From contig JAGUXE010000364.1 in the NCBI GenBank assembly GCA_020061995.1, positions 1 through 26,092 of the forward strand: DNA of 26,092 nucleotides, read 5' to 3'. Under the pieces are notes generated by a model. It saw only the letters and a list, made by a program, of their open reading frames with translations. It had not been told where the DNA came from and ran no database searches. This document shows, piece by piece, positions 6,723 through 16,276 of the stretch. The position numbers and the translations under genes are program-made. This DNA comes from Ignavibacteriales bacterium (GTDB lineage Bacteria; Bacteroidota; Ignavibacteria; Ignavibacteriales; Ignavibacteriaceae). Position 1 is the stretch's first letter. Each line of letters starts with the position of its first letter.

Positions 6723-7733
6723 ATGACTATTTTAGTAACAGGCGGGGCTGGTTTCATCGGTAGCAACTTTATCCATTATATGCTTGAGACGCATCCCGAT
6801 TATACAATTGTAAATTTCGACAAGCTTACATACGCCGGAAATTTAGAAAACTTAAAAAGCATCGAAAATAGCCCACGGTATCATTTCGTTAAAGGCGACA
6901 TTTGCAATAAACAAGATGTCGTCAATGCAATCGATAAATTCAGTATAGATACAATCGTGAATTTCGCCGCCGAATCTCACGTTGACCGCAGCATTATCGG
7001 AGCGGCGGTATTCATTGAAACGAACGTTCTTGGAACACAAGTATTACTCGACGCTGCTAAGGAAAACGAAATTAAAAAATTCCTTCAGGTTTCGACTGAC
7101 GAAGTTTACGGCTCACTCGGACATGATGGTAAATTCACTGAGGAAACTTCGCTGCATCCAAACAGTCCTTATGCAGCAAGCAAAGCAAGCGCTGATTTAT
7201 TAGCTCTCGCATATAACCACACGTTTGGGATGCCTGTTCTCATCACGCGCTGTTCGAACAATTACGGACCTTACCAATTTCCCGAAAAGCTAATCCCGTT
7301 GATGATAGCAAGCGCGCTCAACGACAAACCGCTTCCGGTTTATGGGAATGGACTCAACATCAGAGATTGGTTGCACGTGCGCGATCACTGTGAAGCGATA
7401 GATGTAGTTTTACATAAAGGCATATCCGGTGAAGTTTATAATATCGGGGGCAACAACGAGTGGAAGAATATCGATATCGTTAAACTGTTACTCAATAAAC
7501 TCAATAAACCCGAAAGTTTAATAACTTATGTAACTGACCGTCTCGGTCATGATTTGAGATATGCTATTGATGCTTCAAAAATAAAAAGAGAACTCGGCTG
7601 GGAACCACGCTACACTTTTGAGCACGGTATTGATGAGACAATCCGATGGTATTTAGAAAACAAAGAATGGTGGCAAAGAATTATTAGCGGAGATTATAAA
7701 GAATATTATAAAAAAATGTACGAAAATAGATAA
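6723..7733 (+). CDS. rmlB: dTDP-glucose 4,6-dehydratase
   Basis: RmlB converts dTDP-glucose to dTDP-4-keto-6-deoxyglucose using bound NAD+. From the start chosen here the protein has 336 residues: TILVTGGAGFIGSNF with the Rossmann GxxGxxG at once, LTYAGNLENL, NFAAESHVDRSI, STDEVYG (catalytic Thr-Asp-Glu), SPYAASKASAD (Tyr-x3-Lys), CSNNYGPYQFPEKLIP and NIRDWLHVRDHCEA. An ATG at 6702 would add 7 residues (TNNREQ), but it lies in the recurring ATTACAAATGAC motif, and RmlB proteins normally begin just before the Rossmann strand, so ATG 6723 is preferred. The usual partners rmlA and rmlD are not in the window, so the final sugar need not be rhamnose. Confidence 0.95.
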   Translation: MTILVTGGAGFIGSNFIHYMLETHPDYTIVNFDKLTYAGNLENLKSIENSPRYHFVKGDICNKQDVVNAIDKFSIDTIVNFAAESHVDRSIIGAAVFIETNVLGTQVLLDAAKENEIKKFLQVSTDEVYGSLGHDGKFTEETSLHPNSPYAASKASADLLALAYNHTFGMPVLITRCSNNYGPYQFPEKLIPLMIASALNDKPLPVYGNGLNIRDWLHVRDHCEAIDVVLHKGISGEVYNIGGNNEWKNIDIVKLLLNKLNKPESLITYVTDRLGHDLRYAIDASKIKRELGWEPRYTFEHGIDETIRWYLENKEWWQRIISGDYKEYYKKMYENR

Positions 7734-7743
7734 TTTATATTTT

Positions 7744-7759
7744 AGGAGAATGTATCTTG
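7744..7759 (+). promoter_or_regulatory. Shine-Dalgarno that fixes a TTG start for the Wza-like gene
   Basis: AGGAG at 7744-7748 is 8 bases before TTG at 7757-7759. An ATG at 7750 is out of frame and meets a stop after 24 codons. The TTG is followed directly by a good signal peptide (KNIQKFSLIIF), so TTG is the likely start. Confidence 0.75.
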
Positions 7760-9415
7760 AAAAATATTCAAAAATTTTCTTTAATAATTTTTATTACGGT
7801 CATTCTAACTCTTCCTTCTCATAGTCAAATTACAAAAGAAAAAGGAACGTTAGATGTACTTGATGATTTAGATATGCGGAGCCGGCAAGCTCAGCTCTTG
7901 GAACAACCTTCAAAAGTGGCACTCGAAGGAACTATTGACGCGGATAAGTATTATGTCGGACCATCGGATAAAATTGCCATAAATATTTGGATTGGTCCGC
8001 CTGTAAGTTTTAATCTTACGGTAACCCCCGAGGGGACGTTAATAATTCCTACTGTGGGTGAGGTAAAAGTTTCAGATATTACTTTAGCAGAGGTTAAAAA
8101 AATAGTACTCACCGCAGTTAAGAAAAAGTATATTGCAAACGATGTATCTATCACATTGATTGAACCGAGACCTATTATTGTCACGGTGAGTGGAAATGTT
8201 CTTAACTCTGCTTTGTATACATTAAGCTCGATTGATCGCGCTGATAGAGCAATACAAGCTGCGAATAAATTAGAACAGCGGCAAACATACGATGAACTTA
8301 ATGACATCCTCCGTAACATGTCAACTCGCAATATCGTGCTCAAACGGCGTGACGGAACAATGCACCGCGTAGACATTCCAAAATTTCTCGCAACAAAAGA
8401 AGATATATACAATCCGTATTTAAGAGAAGGCGATATAGTAATTGTTCCAAGAAAAAATCCTGTTAAAAATGTCTTTGCAGTCTACGGAGAAGTTAATCTC
8501 CCCGGTAGATTTGAATATGTTGAAGGTGATAGTATTTCTGACGCGCTCGAAATTGCACAAGGTTGTACCAGATTAGCAAATTTAGACAGTATTGAATTCA
8601 GCCGTCTTGACGCGGAGGCAAAAACACTGCAGACAACGATTCTATCTTATTCCGAAATTCTAAAAAGAAACTCACATAACCTCCCATTAGAACCGGGCGA
8701 TAGAATTGTTATTAAACAAAAATTAGAACTAAGGGAAGATTTTAGGGTTTACATAGACGGTGAAGTGAAATATCCCGGGACTTTTCCGATAACAAAAAAT
8801 AGATCAAAACTATCTGAAGTTATAGAACAAGCCGGTGCCTTTACAGAATATGCTTCGTTAAAATCGGCAGAAGTCTATCGCCGTTCTGTTTCACCAAGAG
8901 ATATTGAAATCGATCGAATAATGAGTATGCGCGGCAGCATTTCACCAGACGACAGCGCATCCTACTTACTGGAAACCGAGTTAAGATTACAAAAAGAAAT
9001 TATAAACGTCGATTTTGAGAAACTCTTTTTACAAAACGACCAAACCCAAGATGTAGTCTTAAACGATGGCGATTACATTGTAATCCCATCTACCAAAAAA
9101 ACCATATATGTATTCGGACAGATAATATCTCCCGGCCATATACCTTATACAAAAAACCAGACGGTTAACTATTACATCTCGAAATGCGGCGGATTTACTG
9201 AGGCAGCCCGCAAAGGTGATGTCAAAATAATCAAAGGCAAAACAAAACAATGGCTCGACCCGGATGAAACCAAAATAGAAGAAGGCGATTACATTTGGGT
9301 ACCCAAAAAGCCAGAGCGGAGCTTTGCGTATTATACTAATGTGTTAAGCCAAACCGCTAGTATTTTAAGCGTAATAACTGGAATGGCTTTCATAATTATT
9401 CAATTAACAAAGTAG
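7757..9415 (+). CDS. Wza-type outer-membrane polysaccharide export protein
   Basis: The 552-residue product has a signal peptide (residues 1-23, ending SHSQ) without a lipobox Cys. A polysaccharide-export domain follows (about 64-150; YYVGPSDKIAINIW, then VTPEGTLIIPTVGEV). Three SLBB domains are visible, beginning near residues 239 (VYGEVNLPGRFEY), 329 (VYIDGEVKYPGTF) and 448 (VFGQIISPGHIPY). A hydrophobic segment at about 533-550 ends the chain, in place of Wza's amphipathic C-terminal helix. SLBB proteins of this kind carry polymer through the periplasm and outer membrane. It precedes the Wzz-like gene, as in many Wzx/Wzy clusters. Translation probably begins at TTG, supported by AGGAG 8 bases upstream. 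Confidence 0.9.
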   Translation: MKNIQKFSLIIFITVILTLPSHSQITKEKGTLDVLDDLDMRSRQAQLLEQPSKVALEGTIDADKYYVGPSDKIAINIWIGPPVSFNLTVTPEGTLIIPTVGEVKVSDITLAEVKKIVLTAVKKKYIANDVSITLIEPRPIIVTVSGNVLNSALYTLSSIDRADRAIQAANKLEQRQTYDELNDILRNMSTRNIVLKRRDGTMHRVDIPKFLATKEDIYNPYLREGDIVIVPRKNPVKNVFAVYGEVNLPGRFEYVEGDSISDALEIAQGCTRLANLDSIEFSRLDAEAKTLQTTILSYSEILKRNSHNLPLEPGDRIVIKQKLELREDFRVYIDGEVKYPGTFPITKNRSKLSEVIEQAGAFTEYASLKSAEVYRRSVSPRDIEIDRIMSMRGSISPDDSASYLLETELRLQKEIINVDFEKLFLQNDQTQDVVLNDGDYIVIPSTKKTIYVFGQIISPGHIPYTKNQTVNYYISKCGGFTEAARKGDVKIIKGKTKQWLDPDETKIEEGDYIWVPKKPERSFAYYTNVLSQTASILSVITGMAFIIIQLTK

Positions 9416-9494
9416 TTTTATAATTATAATAATTCCACCTAATAAAGTAAATAATTTACACATATTTAAATTAACCATAAGGAGTAAATATATA
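9416..9494. other. Short AT-rich intergenic gap before the Wzz-like gene
   Basis: No gene is seen. AAGGAG at 9479-9484 is a clear Shine-Dalgarno for the ATG at 9495. From here to about 18.6 kb the sequence becomes much richer in A and T. Confidence 0.5.
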
Positions 9495-10616
9495 ATGCAA
9501 GATAGAGGGGTCGAAAATAAAAGTATCACAAATAAATCTCAAACGTCTGGTAATTATTTTTCATATTATTTATCAATAATCTTAAACAAACGAAAACTGA
9601 TACTAATAAATGTTTTAATTATAACATTTTTAACAACAATCATTTCAGTTTTTTTACCTAATTGGTATAAAGCTTCAACTTCGATTTTACCTCCAAAAGA
9701 ACAGAATATAATGAATAGCTCTGGTTCACTTTCCACAATCATGAAAAATATTCCGAATATCAGTCGGCTTGGTGGACTTACACAGAAAACTGGAACATAC
9801 AATTACCTGGCTATTCTGAATAGTAGAACGGCGATGGAAATGGTTATAAAAAAATTTGATCTAATAAAAGTTTATCAAATTTCTAATTCATCATTAGAAG
9901 ACGCGGTTAAAGAGTTAAAAAGTAATGTAAATTTTACTATTCACCGTGATGATTATATTGTGATAGAAGTTCTTGATAAAAATCGTCAAAGGGCCGCTGA
10001 TATAGCTAATTATTTTGCCGATGTTTTAAATGATATCAGTGTAACACTGGCAATTCAAGAAGCAAAAAATAATCGTGAATTTATCGAGCTAAGGCTTGAA
10101 AAGGTAAAAAATGATCTTAGACTATTTGAGGATAGCCTAAAACTTTACCAAGAAAAAAACAAGGTATTCATAATTCCTTCTGAAATTGCTTCAAATATAA
10201 CCGGCATCGCAGAATTATATGTAATGAAAGAAAAAAAAGAATTGGAACTCGCGATACTAAAAAAAATGCTCGCTTTCGAAAATCCCTTAATAAAACAAAT
10301 AAAGACCGAATTAAGAGAATTAAATCAAAAATTATCATCAATCCCGCAAATTGCAACTGATGCTTTCCGAATTTATCGAGATGTCGCTATTCAACAAAAA
10401 ATATTAGAATTTCTATATCCACTTCACGAACAGGCTAAATACGAAGAACAAAAAAATATTCCTGTAACATTAATATTAGATAAAGCCGTACCGCCAGAAA
10501 AAAAATACAAACCACAACGGATGATTATGATTCTATCCACAATGCTTTCGGCATTTATAATTATGATCGCTTTCTTTATCCTTCGAGATATAATATTTTT
10601 TAAAAAGAATAACTAA
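9495..10616 (+). CDS. Wzz-type polysaccharide chain-length protein
   Basis: The 373-residue protein has the classic PCP/Wzz shape: an N-terminal membrane helix at about 35-54, a long periplasmic region rich in coiled coil (about 185-295, many Lys/Glu/Leu), the motif DKAVPPEKKYKPQR just before the second helix (a form of the Pro-rich Wzz signature), and a C-terminal helix at about 343-362. Proteins of this family set polymer length and work with the Wzy polymerase. There is no cytoplasmic tyrosine-kinase domain and no separate kinase gene in the window. AAGGAG lies 10 bases before the ATG. The polymerase-like gene follows after 10 bases. Confidence 0.88.
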   Translation: MQDRGVENKSITNKSQTSGNYFSYYLSIILNKRKLILINVLIITFLTTIISVFLPNWYKASTSILPPKEQNIMNSSGSLSTIMKNIPNISRLGGLTQKTGTYNYLAILNSRTAMEMVIKKFDLIKVYQISNSSLEDAVKELKSNVNFTIHRDDYIVIEVLDKNRQRAADIANYFADVLNDISVTLAIQEAKNNREFIELRLEKVKNDLRLFEDSLKLYQEKNKVFIIPSEIASNITGIAELYVMKEKKELELAILKKMLAFENPLIKQIKTELRELNQKLSSIPQIATDAFRIYRDVAIQQKILEFLYPLHEQAKYEEQKNIPVTLILDKAVPPEKKYKPQRMIMILSTMLSAFIIMIAFFILRDIIFFKKNN

Positions 10617-10626
10617 ACAATATAAA

Positions 10627-11994
10627 TTGATAAACATCTTAAAATTCGATTTTAAAAAAAGAGAAAAAACTAGTCTCATATTCATTATTATAACTACAAC
10701 ATTACTGAGTGTACTTCTCGGTTGGTTATTTCCAATAATACTAATATTTGCAGTTCTTCTTTTTTTTTCCTTTAGATATCAAGTTCTTGGGCTCGCAATA
10801 CTCGTAATGTTATTTTATTTTGTTGTAAGTAGCACCGAAGAAATTACATACGGAGAAATCTTTTTTGCAATTTATTTTGTTGCCCACTTCGGATATTGGT
10901 TCACAACGAAAATAATTACCAGAAAAGAGAAAGAGTCTTTGAATAATATTGATCATTTTTTAACGCTTTTTATTTTTTTATGTGTTCTTTCTATTATACC
11001 TGCAATATTATTTGGTAATGACCTTTTTTTGTGGATTAGAGAATTCACTGTAATGTCCCTTTTGTTACTTTATTTCCCTATTAAAGATCAAGTAAAAACG
11101 AAGACCGATGTTGTAATTATCGCTTCGTCATTTATAATTCTTACACTAATTTTAGCTCTAAAAGATTTAATAAATTATAAAGCACTAATTCTACAAGCAA
11201 CTTATTTTTGGCAAGTTGGAGCGAGTAGGCAAGTCGAAAATGAACCCTTATACCTTTCAATGATAATAGCTTGTATACCCTTTTTGTTTTTTACTCGTAA
11301 TATTCTATTCAAATTATTAATTTCATTATTAATAATTTTATTTATTACAACTTTAGCGATAACTTTCTCTCGAGGATATTGGATTGCCTTAATTTTAGGT
11401 GTACTTATACTTTTTGTTTTGTTTAAGCGACAATATAAAATCCACTTGTTAGTATATGCAATTCTTTTAATAATAATTCTAGGACTTACATTTAATTTAT
11501 TTTTTAAGGATTATTCACAAATTATTATTACAGCAGTTGAACAAAGGTTTACAATGTTACAAGAAACTTACAACGATCTATCAATACAAAATCGAATCCA
11601 GGAATACACTTCAATAATCAAAGCCATATTAACCCAACCAATAATTGGCCATGGCTTGGGCAGCACATTTTCCTTCCATGACACTTTAAATAATTACCAA
11701 GTCGAAAGAAATTTCACTCACAATTCATATCTGTATCTTTTTTTTAAATTTGGAATTTTGGGGTTATTAGCATTTATGGCTTTTTATATCAGTATTATTT
11801 TTCAAGCATGGAAAAATTACAATAATAATCAATGGTGGTTAAAAGCATTAAATATTAGCATTTTCGCAATCATGATGTCATTAGCTATAGTATCCTTTAG
11901 TTCTCCACAAATTATTCAAAAAAACTCTGTTCTCATAATGACGCTTTGTGCAAGTTTTGTAGAGATTAGCAGAAAAATTATCCTAAAGAAGTAA
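10627..11994 (+). CDS. Wzy/WaaL-family O-antigen polymerase or ligase
   Basis: This 455-residue membrane protein has about 11-12 hydrophobic segments. Family signatures are visible: TFSRGYWIALILGV near residue 245, and a large outside loop holding GHGLGSTFSFHD (about 341-352) and THNSYLYLFFKFGILGLL (about 363-380), the His-Asn segment typical of Wzy_C/WaaL proteins. Sequence alone does not separate polymerase from ligase; its place between the Wzz-like and Wzx genes favours polymerase. The start is TTG at 10627, 10 bases after the previous stop and with no clear Shine-Dalgarno. The next in-frame Met is residue 61, which would remove the first two helices, so TTG is preferred. Confidence 0.8.
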   Translation: MINILKFDFKKREKTSLIFIIITTTLLSVLLGWLFPIILIFAVLLFFSFRYQVLGLAILVMLFYFVVSSTEEITYGEIFFAIYFVAHFGYWFTTKIITRKEKESLNNIDHFLTLFIFLCVLSIIPAILFGNDLFLWIREFTVMSLLLLYFPIKDQVKTKTDVVIIASSFIILTLILALKDLINYKALILQATYFWQVGASRQVENEPLYLSMIIACIPFLFFTRNILFKLLISLLIILFITTLAITFSRGYWIALILGVLILFVLFKRQYKIHLLVYAILLIIILGLTFNLFFKDYSQIIITAVEQRFTMLQETYNDLSIQNRIQEYTSIIKAILTQPIIGHGLGSTFSFHDTLNNYQVERNFTHNSYLYLFFKFGILGLLAFMAFYISIIFQAWKNYNNNQWWLKALNISIFAIMMSLAIVSFSSPQIIQKNSVLIMTLCASFVEISRKIILKK

Positions 11995-11995
11995 A

Positions 11996-13444
11996 ATGAA
12001 TAGAATTCCTAATCCAATACCACAAAGAAAGAGTTTATTTTCAAATATTTCATGGCTCGCAGGTGCCAATATTTTTGTTAAACCTTTATGGTTTTTTTTC
12101 TTAATTTTAACTGTTAGATTTCTTGGAGCTGAAGAGCTAGGAAAGTATACATTTATAATCTCGTTCATAGCTTTGGTTTCCGTTCTTTATGAAGGCGGAA
12201 TTGATTTATTATTTATCCGTGAAATATCAGCAAGACCCGATAACTTTAAAAAATTCTTTTCCAATTCTCTGCTCAGTAAATTTTTATTAATAATTCCAAT
12301 AGGTTTTACAGCTTTTATATTATCAAAAGTCTTAGATTTCTCAACTGAAACAAGACAATTGTTGTGGTTAGCTATAATATATGCAGCAACCTACTCCCTT
12401 TTATTACACATTAGGTGCATTTTTCGTGCGTTTGAAAATCTAAAGTTTGAAGCTCTATCTATTGTGGTAGAAAAACTATCTGTCATTATACTTTGCTCTT
12501 TTGCCCTTCTCACAAATAGTAAAGCTACATATTTCATGCTCTTCTTTAATATTTCTTACATCTTCACATTGATTTTTACTTTTATTGTTGCATATATTAA
12601 ATTTGGATTTCCACCTTTGGAATTTGATTTAAACTATATATGGTCGAATATTATAAAACCTGCATTACCGTTTGCATTAATGAATATTTTCATAGTTATT
12701 TATTTCAGATCAGGAACTTTAATGCTAAGTGCGCTTACAAAGAGCGATGAACTTATAGGTTATTATAATGCTGGTTATCGGATTATCGAAGGCTTTATGT
12801 TTATCCCTTTTATGATAGCAACTTCTCTCTTTCCTTTTATCTCCCGAAATAAAGATAATTTGGTAGCAATACAAAAAACAATCATTCAAATAACAAAAAT
12901 AATGTTGTCTATAGCACTTTTAATCGCAATTCCATTTTTAATGTTTAAAGAAAACCTTACTATACTATTACTAGGTAATAATTATATTAATGCGTCTTTA
13001 GCAATTGGTATTGTAACACTTGCAATAATTCCTATTAGCCTTACTGCAATTTTGGGAACTGTTGTAGCATCAACAGGACGACAAAGCAAAGCAAACATAT
13101 TTATTGTTATCGGAACCATTTTAAATATTATTTTAAATTATCTACTAATACCAATTTATGGAGCTGAAGGTGCTTCGATAACTACAGTGTTTACTGAAAT
13201 TTTTATATTCTTAGTAACATTATGGATTATACGTGACTATTTACCAATATCAAAAGTTAAAAAAATAGGTTTTAAAGTTTGCATCTTGGTACTAACAATT
13301 TTTTTAATTAAATACATTGTGTCTTTATTAATTGTATCTTTTATCCTACAGTTATTAATATGTATTTTAATTTTATTTTTAAGTATGTATAGATTAAAAA
13401 TACTTGGCTTTTCTGAAATGAAAGAACTAATTTTAATTAAATAA
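11996..13444 (+). CDS. Wzx-type lipid-linked oligosaccharide flippase
   Basis: The 482-residue protein carries about 12-14 hydrophobic helices with the pattern of the MVF/MOP polysaccharide transporter family: SNISWLAGANIFVKPLWFF at the N-terminus, FLGAEELGKYTF, the short conserved YYNAGYRIIEGF in the middle, and GTVVASTGRQSKANI before the last helices. It should move undecaprenyl-diphosphate-linked repeat units across the inner membrane for the Wzy-like neighbour. The start ATG is one base after the previous stop, with no Shine-Dalgarno, suggesting coupled translation. Very AT-rich: 12 of 60 bases are G or C at 13081-13140. Confidence 0.9.
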   Translation: MNRIPNPIPQRKSLFSNISWLAGANIFVKPLWFFFLILTVRFLGAEELGKYTFIISFIALVSVLYEGGIDLLFIREISARPDNFKKFFSNSLLSKFLLIIPIGFTAFILSKVLDFSTETRQLLWLAIIYAATYSLLLHIRCIFRAFENLKFEALSIVVEKLSVIILCSFALLTNSKATYFMLFFNISYIFTLIFTFIVAYIKFGFPPLEFDLNYIWSNIIKPALPFALMNIFIVIYFRSGTLMLSALTKSDELIGYYNAGYRIIEGFMFIPFMIATSLFPFISRNKDNLVAIQKTIIQITKIMLSIALLIAIPFLMFKENLTILLLGNNYINASLAIGIVTLAIIPISLTAILGTVVASTGRQSKANIFIVIGTILNIILNYLLIPIYGAEGASITTVFTEIFIFLVTLWIIRDYLPISKVKKIGFKVCILVLTIFLIKYIVSLLIVSFILQLLICILILFLSMYRLKILGFSEMKELILIK

Positions 13445-13475
13445 TAAAAGATAACCCTGAGAAGAAACATTACAA

Positions 13476-14660
13476 ATGACATCATACACTCAAAAAACAA
13501 AAGAAAGAAAAATAAAAGTTTTAGTAATTGATCAAAATTCGGTACAGCATACTGCACGCAGTAAATGGGACACTTTGGCTAAATGTGAAAATATTCAACT
13601 TAATCTAGTAACACCAAAGTATTGGAAGGAAAATTATAACAAAATATATTTCCAAATACCTAAAAAAATGGAATACAAAATTTTTACTGGAAGTGTTATA
13701 TGGCCTGGATTTGAAAATAGATCTTTTTTCCTTACTGGACTAATTAAAGCAATGTGTGAATTTAAACCCGATCTCATTTTCCTTTTTGAAGAACCATTTT
13801 CATTTTTCGCATTACAAACTATATTACTAAAAAAAATAATCTGTCCAAAAACTAAGTTAATTTTTTATACATGGGATAATTTAACATGGGAAAATAATTA
13901 TCCTTACAAATTTCCATTTATTTATAAATTACTCAATAAATTTACTCAATTAAATGCCGAAGGTGCAATCGCAGCAAATATCGAAGCCATAGAAATCATC
14001 AAGCAAAAAGGTTTTATCAAACCAGTTTCATTGATCTATTATCCGATCGATTTAAATTATTTTAATATTGCAAAGAAAAACGATGTGATTTCTTCAAATC
14101 CACCTAAACCATATTTTACAATTGGTTATGTTGGTCGATTTCTCAAACAAAAAGGTATTGATATTCTTTATCGAGCTTGCTCAAAATTAGATATTCCATT
14201 TAAATTGTTAATGGTTGGCGACGGTCCTGATATAGATTATATCAAACGATTAGAAGATGAACTAGAACTAGAAGGTAAAATTATATGGTATAATTCTGTC
14301 TTAAATTCAAATATGCCAGAATTATATTCCTTAATGGATATACTAGTTTTACCTTCTAAAACTACGCTAAAATGGAAAGAACAATTTGGACGTGTACTCG
14401 TTGAAGCTATGGCAATGGGTGTTATTCCATTAGGGTCAAGTTCTGGCGCTATTCCGGAAGTTATTGGCGACGCTGGATTAATATTTCCAGAAGGTGACTT
14501 TGAAACTCTTTCAAAATTAATCAAACAATTATACTTAAATGCAAACATTAGAGAAGAACTCATCAACAAAGGTTCAAGACGTGTTAAAGAGTTTTCATTG
14601 GAGAGTTTCTCCAAAAAATGTTCTTTATTTATTCATAGAATAACGTACAATTTATTATAG
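13476..14660 (+). CDS. GT4-family glycosyltransferase
   Basis: The 394-residue protein has the GT-B fold marks of family GT4: GYVGRFLKQKGIDIL near residue 212, LMVGDGPDIDYI, and the donor-binding E-x7-E segment with Glu302 and Glu310 (EQFGRVLVEAMAMG), followed by SSSGAIPEVIGDAG. It likely adds one sugar to the lipid-linked repeat unit on the cytoplasmic face; donor and acceptor cannot be read from the sequence. The ATG sits in the motif ATTACAAATGAC (13469-13480) seen twice elsewhere in the window, and GAGAAG lies 10 bases upstream. Confidence 0.88.
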   Translation: MTSYTQKTKERKIKVLVIDQNSVQHTARSKWDTLAKCENIQLNLVTPKYWKENYNKIYFQIPKKMEYKIFTGSVIWPGFENRSFFLTGLIKAMCEFKPDLIFLFEEPFSFFALQTILLKKIICPKTKLIFYTWDNLTWENNYPYKFPFIYKLLNKFTQLNAEGAIAANIEAIEIIKQKGFIKPVSLIYYPIDLNYFNIAKKNDVISSNPPKPYFTIGYVGRFLKQKGIDILYRACSKLDIPFKLLMVGDGPDIDYIKRLEDELELEGKIIWYNSVLNSNMPELYSLMDILVLPSKTTLKWKEQFGRVLVEAMAMGVIPLGSSSGAIPEVIGDAGLIFPEGDFETLSKLIKQLYLNANIREELINKGSRRVKEFSLESFSKKCSLFIHRITYNLL

Positions 14661-14666
14661 TATCAT

Positions 14667-15344
14667 ATGAAGAATTCTAATCCTTTAATTGAAATACATA
14701 GCATAAAACCAAATAACTATTTCCAGCTTCTTCGAGAAGACATTAGCAAATATGTTCCCATTGGCTGTGGCAAAGTGCTGGATATTGGATGTGGAGACGG
14801 AACTCTTGGAGAATTTTTAAAAAAAGAAAGAAAAGTTGATTTCGTTGCTGGCATTGAACTAATAGAATCTTATGCGAAAATTGCTGAAAAGAAATTAGAC
14901 CAAGTATTTTTTGGCAATGCGGAAACAGATTTTTTTTTGTTACAAGAAAATTATTATGACTGTATTATATGTGCTGATATTCTAGAACATTTGATTGATC
15001 CTTGGTCTTTCCTTATTCGTTTAAGGAAATTACTTGTTAACAATGGCATTCTGATAGCCAGCCTTCCTAACATTCAATATATAAGAATTATCACAGATCT
15101 AATACTTGGTAGGTGGAATTACCAATTATCAGGCATACTAGATAAAGGTCATCTGCGATTTTTTACAAAACATTCTATCATAAAAATGTTTACCGAGGCG
15201 GGATATGAAATTAACAAAATTGAATATATTAAAAACGAAACAATAAAATTTAAAATTGCTAACATTTTATCAGCAGGTTTTTTTAAACCATTCTCTATTC
15301 AACAATACATATTTATCGTTAATAAGCTTAATAGTAAACAATGA
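14667..15344 (+). CDS. SAM-dependent class I methyltransferase
   Basis: The 225-residue protein has motif I at about residues 37-47 (VLDIGCGDGTLG), an acidic post-I residue in AGIELIESYA, and ICADILEHLIDPWSFL at 101-115, the usual C-D-x-x-EH segment of the Methyltransf_23/11 group. RFFTKHSIIKMFTEAGYEI near the end is also typical. In polysaccharide clusters such enzymes often methylate a sugar or cap a chain, but the substrate is unknown. The ATG is 6 bases after the previous stop; the 3' end overlaps the next gene by 4 bases (ATGA). Confidence 0.88.
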   Translation: MKNSNPLIEIHSIKPNNYFQLLREDISKYVPIGCGKVLDIGCGDGTLGEFLKKERKVDFVAGIELIESYAKIAEKKLDQVFFGNAETDFFLLQENYYDCIICADILEHLIDPWSFLIRLRKLLVNNGILIASLPNIQYIRIITDLILGRWNYQLSGILDKGHLRFFTKHSIIKMFTEAGYEINKIEYIKNETIKFKIANILSAGFFKPFSIQQYIFIVNKLNSKQ

Positions 15345-16276
15345 TGATCTATTTATCAATTATAATAGTAAATTTCAACACAAAAGAATATTTAAAATAT
15401 TGTTTAAATTCGATATCAGAATTTACTTCCGATTTAAATTATGAAATAATTGTGGTTGATAATGCATCCTCTGATGGTAGTGTAGAAATGCTAAACGATG
15501 AATTCAAAAAAATAAAAAAAATATACAACCAAACAAATGTCGGATTTGCTTCCGCTAATAACCAAGCAATAAAAATAGCTGAAGGTGAGTTAATCTTGTT
15601 ACTCAATTCCGATACACGAATATTGGATAATGCTATAGGCAAAACAATGGACTTCATGAATGAAAATCCCAATGCAAGTATAGTAGGATGCAAATTGCTA
15701 AATCCTGATGGAACTTTACAACCTTCTTGTAGAAGTTTTCCAACTCTTTGGAATTTATTTACTGAATCAACTTTTCTGTATAAATTGTTTTCAAAAAATA
15801 AATTGTTTGGTAAATATTATATGAGCTATTTCGATCATAATTCTATTCTTCAAGTCGATGTTGTAATGGGTGCATTTATGATGATACGTAGAGAAGTATT
15901 CAAAAAAATTGGCTACTTTGACGAAGCATATTTTATGTACACCGAAGAAACAGATTTATGTTTCCGAGCAAAAGCGCATAACTATAAGATATATTTTTCC
16001 CCCACAGCAGAAATCATACACTATGGCGGTGGCTCGAACGATAACAATCAACAATATTTTTTAAATATGCATTACAGCCAGTTACAATTTATTCGCTCTA
16101 ATTTTCACGGAATAAATAAGTTTCTAGGAATAATTCTCAAACAACTGGGAATCGTTATTCGCATACCAGTTTATTTAATATTAAGTATTTTTACTTTTAA
16201 CCGAACACTTTTATTTAAATCATTTTATTATTTTCAAGCATTATATAAAAAACCAATCAGTTTAACAGTAAAATGA
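15341..16276 (+). CDS. GT2-family glycosyltransferase (rhamnosyltransferase-like)
   Basis: This 311-residue GT-A enzyme begins with LSIIIVNFNTKEYLKYCLNS, then EIIVVDNASSDGS (37-47), NVGFASANNQA, and LLLNSDTRI at about 87-94, where the metal-binding DxD is N-S-D, as is usual for WbbL-like enzymes. VVMGAFMMIRREVFKKIG and YFMYTEETDLCFRA (the E-D acceptor region) follow. It is clearly paralogous to the first 270 residues of the fusion at 23024, sharing TKLFGKY-like, GYFDE/YFMY and EIIHYGG-like segments. It overlaps the genes on both sides by 4 bases (ATGA), so this block is probably translated as a unit. Confidence 0.9.
   Translation: MMIYLSIIIVNFNTKEYLKYCLNSISEFTSDLNYEIIVVDNASSDGSVEMLNDEFKKIKKIYNQTNVGFASANNQAIKIAEGELILLLNSDTRILDNAIGKTMDFMNENPNASIVGCKLLNPDGTLQPSCRSFPTLWNLFTESTFLYKLFSKNKLFGKYYMSYFDHNSILQVDVVMGAFMMIRREVFKKIGYFDEAYFMYTEETDLCFRAKAHNYKIYFSPTAEIIHYGGGSNDNNQQYFLNMHYSQLQFIRSNFHGINKFLGIILKQLGIVIRIPVYLILSIFTFNRTLLFKSFYYFQALYKKPISLTVK

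Noticed and set aside
7951..8412. A 153-codon minus-strand open frame within the Wza-like gene
   Set aside because: The plus strand encodes recognisable export and SLBB domains; the antisense translation has no family features.
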